Shown piece after piece: positions 23,004 to 33,362 of a DNA stretch of 64,000 nucleotides. Source of the DNA: Isoetes taiwanensis (lineage: Eukaryota > Streptophyta > Lycopodiopsida > Isoetales > Isoetaceae); contig JAJEKV010000060.1 in the NCBI GenBank assembly GCA_021234155.1, forward strand, positions 8,704,323 through 8,768,322, in the 5' to 3' direction. Position 1 is the stretch's first letter, and each line of letters opens with the position of its first letter. A program made the translations under genes and the position numbers. Below the pieces are notes generated by a model. It had not been told where the DNA came from, ran no database searches, and saw nothing but the letters and a program-made list of their open reading frames with translations.

Positions 23004-24573
23004 TCATCCATTCAGTGGTATGAGATGAAGCTTGAATGTTCTGTGATCTAAGACCTCTAGGACTAATTGATCTCCTACTTTAAGATGGTGGCCTCTTTTA
23101 AGATCATTCCATCCAGTGGTGAAGCCGGAGGTCACGGTCCAGCGCAACTCATGGCTGCAGGAATCAGAGCATATGAAGGTGACATAGCTGCCCTCTTTCA
23201 AACCTGGCATGTGCTTCTTCAGAAATGGTTTGCCTACATGCTGTTACAAATGTTACAGATGCCAAAATGTTCAGCATATGCCATATGAGATGGTGTTTTA
23301 TGGCTTAAAAGAAGAAACTGTTGAAGTGAAGATACTTACAAATGTTTTCTGAAGGCTGTATTTTGTCACTTCCACAGATATGCATGGGTTGCTGAGCTCT
23401 TTACAGTACTGCTCCACTTTCTGCTTCAATGCATTTTGAAAATCTGCAGTGCTTTTGTTTGTCTTGGATTGGAAGGTGGATTGTTTTGGAGTGTTGTAGT
23501 TGATGAAAAAACTGTCACTAAAATCATCTGCTGTTTTTTCAAAAGCTGCTTCAGAAGGGGTAGCAGAAGAAGGATTGTGGCAGTAAGTTTTTCCACTATC
23601 ACTAAACTCCTTTACAGTTTTCTTACAAAAAACTGCTTTGGCAGAAGCTGGGGTGATATGAAAAATAATATTATTCTGGCCTGTTAGTTCCAGTACTGCC
23701 CGATCCCCTTTTTTTATTTTATGTACCCTGCTGAAATCACGCCATCCTTTACCAAGACCTCTGAATCTTTTCTTGAATATCCACTCTACCTCTTCGCTCT
23801 TGGAACCGGGAACTGCAACATTCACTATGCCTCCATCTTTTGCCGAAACATTGGCTGCAAAACCCCATGGAAGTTCCTGCATCAAACATCAATTTGATTA
23901 GAAAAAATCGAACTGTTTATTCAAATGAACTAGAAGAAAAAACCTACACATCTATTCCACTTCACTTTCGATGCTGTGAACTCCATGATATGGTTTTCAT
24001 TGCTGCGATTTTTGCTTGCAGCTTGTAAAGATTGCTTGAGGGTTGTTTCATCAGCGCCAGTTTCAGATCTTCCCCTTTTCCTGGCCATGCTACTGTCTTC
24101 CTCAGCCATTCTCTCTTCTTCCAGATTCATAGCCCTCTTTTTCCTGTTCTCCTTATCTTTTCGAGAATTGGCATCGGCCTTTTTGCCACAACAGTTATTG
24201 TGCATTCGTTTGTTGTCTATTATTTGAATCCATAGCCCTAAGGATTCAAAAAGCTTGCAGTACAGAATATCTCCTCTTTCCATGCCCTGCTCCTCTTCAA
24301 ACCTCCTCCACCCATCTGCAAGATATATCTTGTGATGTCGTTTAACAACTTCGACATTGTGATCTGCACCGTTTGGTCCTCCGATTAACAGAGGACCACT
24401 GCACAAATGCTCCCTGAGGATCGAAGAAGGAAGTTCCTGCATAAGTCGAATATTACAGAGATTATATAAGCAGCAGATCTACAAGCAACCATTTAAGATT
24501 AAGAATACGACATTACCAGATAAGGCCTGGCTCTAACGGTTGCTGTAAAATGCGCAAGCATTTTTCCCGCCAT
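23004..24573 (-). CDS. B3-domain transcription factor (REM-like), four exons, apparently intact
   Basis: Predicted nuclear DNA-binding protein of 439 aa. Exons on the minus strand: 24573-24517, 24436-23948, 23876-23340, 23240-23004. All introns are GT-AG and all junctions fall between codons. Exon 1 starts MAGKMLAHFTATVRARPYL. B3 domain 1 spans about residues 8-105 (LPSSILREHLCSGPLLIGG; DGWRRFEEEQGMERGDIL). A Lys/Glu-rich linker follows. Domain 2 starts at about residue 180 (ELPWGFAANVSAKDGGIVNV; GKGWRDFSRVHKIKKGDRAV). Domain 3 is in the last exon (KPFLKKHMPGLKEGSYVTF; TGWNDLKRGHHLKVGDQLV). Several B3 modules per protein is typical of the REM class. A paralogue lies at 29039-30313 in opposite orientation. 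Target genes are unknown. Splicing is inferred. Confidence 0.85.
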
Positions 24574-25731
24574 CCGTTCTCCAGTCTCCCTCATTTATCA
24601 GCCCAGCTTAAGGCTTATCAGGGTAGGGTCATATCATCCCATCCAGCCACCATTATTTATCATGAATATTGCAATAATGTTTACTACAGTACCATCTGTA
24701 ACCGCCCATCTAAATCTTTTCCTTATTTTATATTCAAGCATATTCAATAATTTCCACAATACTTAAAGATTTGGGTCGATTTTTTACGAGAAGAAGGAAA
24801 ATGTCAAATCCTAATTGTTGGACAATTGAACCCTGATGTGTATTGTTGTGTTAGTGGACTGCTTTTGTAAGGGTTTCACTATTGCATGGAAGGGTTTTTT
24901 TCCCTTTGGCCCTTGTAGTTTAAAGCCTATGGCCTGTGAAGTAGATTATTGTTAACAACTGCTAGAGTAAGAATCCAGACAAAATTATGATGACTTTATC
25001 GATAGAGCAAAATGCCCTATTTTAGCATGCCAAATCTAGGGAGATTGAGGAGACAAATTAATGCATGTCTAGCATCTTGCCAACAATGCATGGGGAACTA
25101 GGGTTTTAAAGCCCTTTGTTGTCTCACTAGAAGGATTGTGCTCCAAAGCCACTTAGGCTGAGGGTGCATCCCCATTATACAAAAACTGGGTTTGCCATGT
25201 CATCAGAATTGGGTTCCTACAATCTATCGGGTGCATACCATTCCTATTACCTCGGGTGAACTTCTGGTTTCTTGGCGAGCTACACAACAAACCGGAACTG
25301 ACCTATTAGACGAATATAGCTCTAGAGGACAAATTTAGCTTGCTAAAAGATAAACCCAAGGCCTATCTTGGGCAATTCGGAAGTCCTTGAGGACTCCTAA
25401 AGAAAAGGAAGGTGCCCTGAACTCGTCAGCAGAACTCCGGTGCCTTGAAGGTAATGGGAATGATTTTTTCCTGGCTGGATTTGCCATTTGGCAAAGTCAA
25501 ACCTAGATAATGGCCTAATGGGGATGCGTCCTGAATCCCATTAACCCGACACTAGGGCTTGCCTCAAAGCTTGACACAAAACTCATTGTTCCTATTAGCT
25601 TGGACTGGGTGAGTTTTGCATATGGCACAAACATCGTTAATGCGGATGCTTTAAGAGACCATTTGAAAAACTCAAGTTCATCTGGCTTTGTCTTTTAGTC
25701 TATGTTGTTTTGTCTTCTTTTATAATCTCTT
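24574..25731. other. Upstream region of the left B3 gene, no gene seen
   Basis: Its promoter should lie here, but I cannot identify a convincing TATA box or element. No other coding signal. Confidence 0.4.
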
Positions 25732-26304
25732 TTAGGGCCGCTTCACACTGGCCGTTAAAGTGCCGTTAGGTTAAAAAAATTAACTTAACTGTGCTTCACA
25801 TTGGCTTCCGTTAAAAAATTCCGTTAAAATTATGGGGTTAAAAAATAACGGCACAATTAAGGTAACCGTGCAAGATAACTGAGGTTCACACTGTATTCCG
25901 TTAGGTTAAATTTTAATGGAGGACTTAACGGACCATAATTTTTCCCTTCAAATTTAAGGGTAGGGGGACCCCATCCCTTAAGCTCCATTTGCAATTCAAT
26001 TTTTAATTTAACGGCGTGATAGTCAGTGTGAAGCAATATTTAACTGTTTCCGTTATGTTAACTCTTAACATAACGGCAGGACAATCAGTGTGAAGTAATA
26101 TTTAACGGTTTTCGTTATGTTAATTTTTAACCTAACGGCGTGACCATCAGTGTGAAACAAGATTAAACGGTTTTTGTTAGGTTAAATTTTAATCTAACGG
26201 CGAATGTGAAGTGAAATCTTTATGTTATGTTACCCTAACAAAAAGGGCATTCCGTTATGTTAGCAATTTAGCCTAACATAACGGTCAGTGTGTAATGGCC
26301 CTTA
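25732..26304. mobile_element. PIF/Harbinger-type MITE (567 bp, 25735-26301) with TTA duplication
   Basis: The left end reads GGGCCGCTTCACACTGGCCG and the inverted right end GGGCCATTACACACTGACCG, 18 of 23 terminal bases alike, with both continuing into TTA. TTA is repeated at 25732-25734 and 26302-26304, the usual Harbinger target. The interior is built from repeated CGTTATGTTAA / TTAACATAACGG palindromes spaced by CAGTGTGAA words. No transposase is encoded. Confidence 0.85.
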
Positions 26305-26837
26305 TCCTTCTAGTAATCGGTCCTTGGAGGGTTTTTAGAGGATTGAGGTAATGGGAATGAGTGCAGTAATAGATATCGGGCTTAGATGACAAGGCAAAGA
26401 AAATAAGTTGCGACAAAATTGTAATGGGGATGTGCCCCTAGAACACTGAATGATGTCTCCAGCTTTGGAGTGAAATTTTTAAGGTTAGCGATGTGATTTA
26501 TGTTGTATATAGATGTCATATCACATGGCACCATCCCATGGGGATATGTTGTATGTAAGGCAAGGTAGTATAGATTTTTGTTTCGGCATTGCAAGCTTTG
26601 AATTGCAATGGTTTCAAACTTTGGGGGATCTACCTTCTTCATAAGGGATATGCCACCTACGTGTATATGGTGATAGAAAAATCCCTATGTACACCATAAT
26701 TCAATGTAAAACCCCTAGTATATAATATTTGAATATTGCTTCAAACATAACCCCTCCCGATTCTATTCTTCCTTTCCTCCTCCTATATGATCTCATGAAA
26801 ACATGTTTTTGCATACTACCCCAAGTGTTTACGTTAG
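26305..26837. other. No gene seen
   Basis: Intergenic; open frame 26382-26642 on the minus strand has no recognisable features. Confidence 0.35.
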
Positions 26838-27299
26838 GAAAAACAATTGCAACAAGTAAAATTGTTTACTAGAATGTCATCCAACTCGCAGATTTATTAA
26901 AATTTAAACTAGTTTGAAAAGTTCTATCCATCATCAACTATGACCAAAGATTCAAATCAATTCCTAGAAACTCAATGGCAAGGCCAGTTAGAAGCCTCAC
27001 AAAGCTTGCTTTGCAATTTCTCCTATATACTATTACGGTCAAGAGAATTCTTTAAGTAACTAAAAGAGAACGTGTTTTTATGACATTTTATAACTGGAGT
27101 GGCAAATGGCTTTGTAAAAGGAAGCTTTGTGTTTTTGGCAATTAAGTTCCCAAAATGTTGTTTGGGTGTGGTATTACATATGATTGTGCATGGTTTAAGG
27201 GTGTATTCGTATGCCAAAATAGTATTATGCTGATGTCAGTAAATGGGGTGTGGGTTTTATAAGGTGTGGCATTTTTTTCCCTTTCTGTATTAGGAAAGT

Positions 27300-27715
27300 A
27301 GGATTCGTGTCGAATTTGGGCGTTAGGGCAGGGCATGGCGGAGTTCTTCCGTGGGCGGCTGCTGGCCATGGCGGAGTTATTGTGGCAGGGTCCAGAGGCA
27401 ACCGGCGTCTTCAAATCGATTCTGGCAGCAGTAAATATGGAGTTAATCTGGGAGGGTTTAGAGCAGAGAGGGCACAGATGCAGAATCCGACATCCTTCCT
27501 TCTGCCATAGACAAAAGCATGTTCGATTTCCCTTGAAAACCTTTCGAGGCAGGGGTTTTTTAATCCTAGTAGTAATGATTGTACTAGCCCATTGTATGGG
27601 TCCCATGACCTATTGGTCTTCGTGGACGTTAAAAAAACTATTCTATTCTATTCTATTCTTCTGCCATAGCCAAAAGCAAGAAATATGATTTCGTTTTGTC
27701 TTGTAAGCCCTCTTT
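27300..27715 (+). pseudogene. Exon-like sequence interrupted by a LINE tail
   Basis: The plus frame from 27335 (FKSILAAVNMELIWEGLEQR) is more gene-like in composition than its surroundings. It is cut at 27521 by a 137-bp LINE insertion; host sequence resumes at 27681, and a donor-like CTTGTAAG is near 27705. I do not recognise the product. It may be a gene fragment carried with the 1.1-kb extra segment. Confidence 0.3.
27500..27680 (+). mobile_element. 5'-truncated LINE 3' end (27522-27658) with 22-bp target duplication and TTCTA tail
   Basis: TTCTGCCATAGACAAAAGCA (plus TG) at 27500-27521 is repeated with two differences at 27659-27680. Between lie AACC.TTCG.GGC.GGGGTTTTTTAATCC, TCCCAT..CC..TTGGTCT.CGTGGACG and (TTCTA)n, the same 3' end as the element at 1-2203. 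This defines the family boundary and proves target-primed insertion with a pentanucleotide tail. Confidence 0.9.
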
Positions 27716-28596
27716 CTTCTTGTGCTTGTGTTTCGCTTCAACAGGTGTTGTCTGGTTTGGCAGTGGTGGTGTTTGATTTTGAGGTTTTCCGGAACTGCCT
27801 TTTGGGCAGGGGGTTCAAATCCCCATGCTTTCTCCTATGCTGCAGCAGCGCATGCTAAATTTCAACTCCCCGTGCTTCATTATGTTGTTTGTTTGTTTCT
27901 TCTTGTTGGCAGAATGGCAGTGGATGCATAGGAGCTCATTCTTCAGCAGCAATGGAGGTCCTGTAACATGTGCAGCAGGTTGGTCTGCAGTTCGTGAAGA
28001 GAATGAGGTTCGGCCATGCATTTAGACTTCCTTCATAGCGGATATGGTCGTTTAACTGTATGGTTGCAAAACAGCTTGAGTTGTTTGTTACTTGTGAGTA
28101 TGTACGCACTTGACTTCAATCGAATACATCCTCATCCACCTTAGGGTGACGTGGAAATGGGGTTTTGACCCCATCTTGACTTAGATTGGAGGGCTCTGGT
28201 TTAGGGACAGGGCATATCATTGGGAATATGCCCTTTTTCGATGGTCAGGATTAGCGATTATAGAGGATTAGCGATTATAGATAAAACTTGAGAGATTGTG
28301 ATGGTGCATATCCTTCAATTCAGATCTGCAACACATTAGTTTGTATAGTGGGTACCAAGAAACAATAATTTATTGCAAACTGGTGCAAGAATCCAGGAAC
28401 TGTTCATACATTTCTCATAAGAAAGTTGTATTAAAAAAGCTCATCTTACATGACATTAATATTTTGAGTATGGGTTCAAAAACCTCTACCATTGTAAACA
28501 CCACTAATAGACTAGTTTAAATAATCCAGAAATGGTTTAGACGCTATAAAGTCCAAGAGAACGATATTCCATAGTTCCAAGGAAATAGGTGTTGCA

Positions 28597-29038
28597 ATTT
28601 TATTATGTGTCCATGAGCTAGGAACTTGTTGAAACCTAGACCATCCTAAATTAAAACCTGGAACAATAACAAGCCAAATTATAAAGCCTTCATCCATCCT
28701 TGCCATCCTCCCATGCTCCGAGCTTTTATTTGGGCTCCAAGTTTTGGGCAATCTATAAACAGACCATTGGGGTACTGGATTTTACTATCAATTTCAAGTT
28801 TTTTTAAATAATTGACTGACTTGATTAGGACCATTTTTGGATGTTGATTTGGAATTAATGCTGTGGTCTAAAATGAGAATTAACTACATACTGCTGTGCA
28901 TATCTTTATCATAGATTTACGAGAAGCCTCCATTTAAAGTAGATGTCACAAATCTAATGGTAATGATGCTGATATATAATGTTAAGCATGTTGCATTTTA
29001 AAGAAGGAGAAAAAGGAACGGAAGCGGAGGAAGAAAGG
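28597..29038. promoter_or_regulatory. Upstream region of the right B3 gene
   Basis: About 440 bp without coding signal lie between block D and the ATG at 29039. By position it should hold the promoter; no specific element is identifiable. Confidence 0.3.
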
Positions 29039-30313
29039 ATGGCAGAAAAAATGGTAGCACATTTTACAGCCAGCGTTAGATCCAGGCCTTGCTTGGTAAG
29101 AACAAAAATGTTCAAGTTTTAGGTCTGGTGCTTAGATTCATTAACTTATATAACACTTATGCAGAAACTTCCTTTCGAAATCGTGAAAAAGCATTTGCAC
29201 GGTGGCCCTCTGTTAATCCAAGGGCCAAACGGAGCAGATCATTATGTTGAAGTTGTTAAAGTGGATAACAAGATATATCTTGGAGATGGCTGGAGAAAGT
29301 TTGAGCAGGAGCATGGCATAGAAAGAGGAGACATTCTTTTATGCTTGCTTTATAAATGTTCAGTGCTGTGGATTGAAGTAATCGAGAAAAATGGTATGCA
29401 GCATATGGGATCTGCCCCAAATCTCAATCCCAATTTTCAGAAGAAGACGAACAAGAGGAAACCGATGGAATACCCAGATACAGATTCTTCTGGCAAAATG
29501 GCTGCGAATTTGAAACAAGAGAAGATATTTGAGGAAGCTGAAAAGGTAGAAGAAGCTGAAAAGCCAACATCTGATCCTGAAAGTAGCATTCATAAGAAAC
29601 TCAAGGAAATAATAAAAGCTGCAAGGAAAAGGCTTAATGATCGATATCATATTCTGGAATTCACATCGTCAAAGCTTGAGGCCGGAAAATGTGTAGGTTT
29701 TTTGTTCTAATCTATCTTTCTATATAAATTCATGCCGATTTTTAAGTATTAACCAATATTGCTGATTTGCTGCAGACGCTTTCTCGGCGCTTTGCAGCCA
29801 ATATTTCAGTAGAAAAAGGGGGCATTGTGAACCTTATGGTCCTCCCTGGTTCTGAGAAGAAACAGATCAGATGGTATTCTTATCCTAGATTTAAAAGTTT
29901 TGGTCGAGGATGGAGCGAGTTCTGCCTGTCCCATAAAATAGAAGAAGGCGATTTGGCATTATTGGAAGTGGCAAACCAGAATACAATATACATTCGTATC
30001 TACCACTGTAACAATCGTTATTCATTAGCTGATTTCTGTAAACAGCTTGGAAAGTGCTATAGTGGCATTCTCAAAACTCCTCATGAAAGTTTTGACATAG
30101 GGCAGAAAGAAGAAAACAAGGATCCATTTGCAACAGATGACGAACTCAGAGCTTTTAAACAATGTTGTCGACCTTAGCACCATTACCTTCTTGGATATTC
30201 TGAAGCAGCTTCGAGAAATGTTTAAGATTGATCTGACAGAGCTGAATATGAAGCGTCATGTGAAGAAATTAATACGAGAAGAAGTTCGCAAGCTTTTAGA
30301 AGAAAGGGGATGA
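29039..30313 (+). CDS. B3-domain protein with C-terminal DEK_C-like segment (one frame break)
   Basis: Paralogue of the left B3 gene. Exon 1 is 29039-29095 (MAEKMVAHFTASVRSRPCL), exon 2 is 29165-29692, exon 3 starts at 29776; introns are GT-AG and phase 0, identical in position to the left gene. B3 domain 1 has HGGPLLIQGPNGADHYVEVV and EHGIERGDILLC; domain 2 has RRFAANISVEKGGIVNLMV and GRGWSEFCLSHKIEEGDLAL. In this frame the protein stops at 30175-30177 (328 aa). A second frame, offset by one base, runs to 30313 and encodes ELLNNVVDLSTITFLDILKQ then REMFKIDLTELNMK and IREEVRKLLEE, which closely fits the DEK C-terminal DNA-binding domain. Either a one-base indel near 30150 or an intron I cannot see separates them. 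The left gene has a third B3 domain there instead. Confidence 0.75.
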
Positions 30314-30561
30314 AGAAGATAAAAAATCAGATGACTAAAAGTACCTAATTTTGAATGTTTGATCTTGCTTTAGGAGTTCCTTTTCCAATATCTGCTTGTT
30401 TTTGCTTGAAATTTCTTTCGGAAGGAGCCAACATCAAGCTCCAGCGCTTACTGCATATAAGGAAAAAAAAAATTCCTATAAATCATTTGTCTTGCAGATT
30501 TTGTTGTGCCAAACTAGCGGTAATCAACTTGGTCATTCGACTGTCTTGAATGTGGTTGCAT

Positions 30562-30598
30562 GTCAATAATATTTGTTTTTACAGCAAATATTATTGAC
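30562..30598. repeat. Perfect hairpin, 14-bp arms
   Basis: GTCAATAATATTTG at 30562-30575 and its exact inverse CAAATATTATTGAC at 30585-30598, with a 9-nt loop. It lies about 250 bp after the B3 gene. There is no T-run or known terminator logic in plants; it may be a 3' end structure or chance. Confidence 0.6.
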
Positions 30599-31125
30599 TT
30601 GGCAATGATGTGGAGCTGTATATAATAACAGCTGAACATATTCAAAGACTATTGAATGCTTAGGGGATGCAATTAAGCCTCTCAGTAGAAATGCTATTTC
30701 TAGAAATCTAAAGTTAACGAACCATGCAACACATTTCTAAACTAGAGGTGCCCCATTATAAGGGCATGGCAAGGTAAGACATTATTTTATCCCATCATTT
30801 TACCATAACCAATTATGGTATTTGGGTCACGATTTTTTGCTGTGGGTTAATTTCCTGCTGCCATGTGGCAGAGGATTCTATTGCAGAATGGTAGTTGAGT
30901 CTACCATTCCGCATCTCCGGTTTCTAGCCGGTAGACAATCTCTGTTTCTTGCTCTGTTACCAAACCCCTGTTCCTTGCCGTAGCGTCTGTGCCAGGCAGA
31001 TCCTCCTGCGGTCATATCCTCTTGTGCCTCAATAGTTTGCATGGCTGTCGGAGAAGAGAAAGTAAAGAGAAGGCTTGTATGGCTTGCAACACGGAACACT
31101 GCAGGCATAAGCTTTAGAAAACAGA
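30599..31125. other. No gene seen
   Basis: Contains TATGGTATTTGGGTCACG at about 30815, similar to an arm of the foldback at 31571-31689, so part of a larger repeat may lie here. Confidence 0.35.
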
Positions 31126-31420
31126 GCAAGCTTTACGGGAGCTTCTAAACCGGAGCTTTACTTGAGCTTCTAAACCGGAGCTTCTAAACCTGAGCTTTAG
31201 AAAACAGAGCAAGCTTTACGGGAGCTTCTAAACCGGAGGTTTACCTGAGCTTCTAAAACCTGAGCTTCTAAACCTGAGCTTCAGACGCCATAGCTTCTAG
31301 ATCTGAGCTTTTAAACCGGAGCTTCAGACGCCATAGCTTCTAGACATGAGCTTTACCAAAGCTACAGGCGGCCATAGCTAGTAGATCTGAGCTTTACCAA
31401 AGCTTCAAACGGCCACAGCT
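31126..31420. repeat. Minisatellite with GAGCTTCTAAACCGGAGCTT units
   Basis: Variants of GAGCTTCTAAACCtGAGCTTTA and CAGACGCCATAGCTTCTAGA are tandemly arranged over about 290 bp, with both single- and higher-order repetition. Confidence 0.8.
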
Positions 31421-31570
31421 TCAGTGGCGACATCCTGCTTAGTGCCATCGCTGCTGGACCTCAAAAATCTAGTTGCTGCATGATCTTGCTTGACGCCATC
31501 GCTGCCGGAGCTTGAAATAGACTGGCTGCCAAAGAGGGAGAGAAAAAATCGCTCCCCAAATACCATATTG

Positions 31571-31689
31571 TGGGTTCACGGCATTTGGTCTGCCATTCTG
31601 GCATGTACCGGTGACCCGCTCCCGGCTAACGCCGGTCGCGGGACCCCACCGGTACATGCCAGAATGGCATCCCAAATACCGTGAACCCA
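31571..31689. repeat. Foldback repeat (119 bp)
   Basis: The left arm begins TGGGTTCACGGCATTTGG and the right arm ends CCAAATACCGTGAACCCA; the inner arms GCCATTCTGGCATGTACCGG and its exact inverse also pair. The centre is GC-rich around 31620-31645. Probably a foldback/MITE end or a complete small MITE; I found no clear target duplication. Confidence 0.8.
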
Positions 31690-33362
31690 TACATTATAGC
31701 ACACCTTTTAAAATAATGCCATTGTCAGCCAGCTAGATGTCATCTCACCACAAATCGCCTGAACATATGATGCCAATCTAAAATCCGTCCAAAACAAGCA
31801 ACTTCTGATCTTCAAGCACTCGCAAATCCCTTCAAATCCGACCCCAATTTCAAATTTTCTTCAAAGGATACTTAGCAGGATTTCGGCTATTTTTGTTCTC
31901 TAGATTTGTCGACTCCAATCAAAAATTAGATTCAGAGCTACATAAGGATCCAAAGCAGAATGATGTCTCTTCTATTCCTTGAATTTAAAGACTCCAACCA
32001 AATTAGAAAGACCCATGCATTAAAATTTGCAGAATGCCTGCTATTCTGGAATCTACACAAAAATACCCATTAAAAAAGCTCCCCCTTTCTTGTCCAACCA
32101 CTGCTCAAATCATAGTAATCGATCAATTTGGGGACATTATCCTGGACGTCTTTGCTCTTGATATGCTTGACTTTTACAATTCCAAAATTACAACCATTTA
32201 ATTCAATCGTAATCACCACTTGCCTGGGATTACTGTATTTTTCTGTATCTATTTTAAGGTGGAATTTCACCTCCACCAAGATCTGCTTGGCCAGATTATT
32301 ATTTTTTCACAGATTTTCAACTCAGAATTTTCAACTCAGATTTTTACAGATTTTCAACAGATTTTTACAGATATTCAACTCAGATTTTCACATACAATTC
32401 AACTCAGAATACAAATTACATGAAAACTTCTAGAATTCCCATAATTCCAGAATACAAAAAAGATCAGAATTCCAAAGTTCCAAAGTTTATAAAAAGCTTA
32501 AACACCAGAATTTTTAGATTCAGGAGTTCAGAAATTTCCAATGACCTTTCAATGTTTTTTCATAACTGCAGACATTACATTGAACAACTGATTTGCATCG
32601 ATGCCAAAATTAAAAGTGCACCCTGTAAAATTCCCTGAATTATTCATAACTGGCGCATGATATTTTCCTAGAGCTCGTGCACTATCAGGACAAGCAATAC
32701 TCAATTCTTTATAAAACTCATCATCGTACTCATCGTCAACCAGATCACAGTAAACTGTACTAGCAGAGTTGCATGTTAAAGCAGAATCTCCAGCAATTGC
32801 AATCTGACCCTTTCCATCGTTGTCTTAGAACAACGACCCGCAGACCTCACGGGGAACGACCAGCGACCCGGCAATCGATCACCAATCGACCCGACAACGA
32901 CCACCAATCGACCAAAGAACGACAAAGCAACGACCCGACAAAGAACTTGCCGCATTAACTTCCCGACTATCACGGAATATTTTCTTCTTTACACACGAAA
33001 TGCATCTTTTGCGTAATAATCTTGAAGTTGATTCTTTTGCAGGAATGTTATTGGACAAATCAACAAGTGGAGCCCTACAAGCATTGGTAAGTGTGCTCTT
33101 GCAAATTTCATCTGGAAATTATAAAGCATAATATATTAGAAACAGAATATACAAAAAAAATACAGAAATATGAAGTGAGAGAAAATACCAGAAAGAACAT
33201 TTGCAAACAAACGTGCCATCTTGATTAATTGGATTCGAAACCAAATCCATGCATGCATCAATCTTCAAATCAAGTGTAATGATCGATATCAAAGCCCGAA
33301 AAAACCGGAATCGGATATGTTAAATAAATAAAAACTATAATTAAACATATTAAAACACTTAC
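31690..33362. other. Downstream of the recombinase gene: low-complexity DNA, unassigned
   Basis: Includes repeats of CAGATTTTCAACTCAGA at 32305-32410 and CGACCCG/CGACAAAG words at 32825-32945. Any remaining 3' exon of the recombinase gene, including the nucleophile tyrosine, should be here but I could not find it. Confidence 0.4.

Larger units (their letters stand above)
26838..28596 (-). repeat. Duplicated block D, right copy, inverted, with 1.1-kb extra segment
   Basis: Reverse complement of block D at 20747-21590. Matching stretches are 26838-27142 and 28266-28596. The intervening 27143-28265 has no counterpart on the left and contains a GC-richer, exon-like stretch and a short LINE copy. 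The MITE present on the left is absent at about 26914. Confidence 0.85.

Noticed and set aside
32773-32973. Open frames over CGACC-rich DNA
   Set aside because: Both strands are open because of the simple repeat; no independent evidence.
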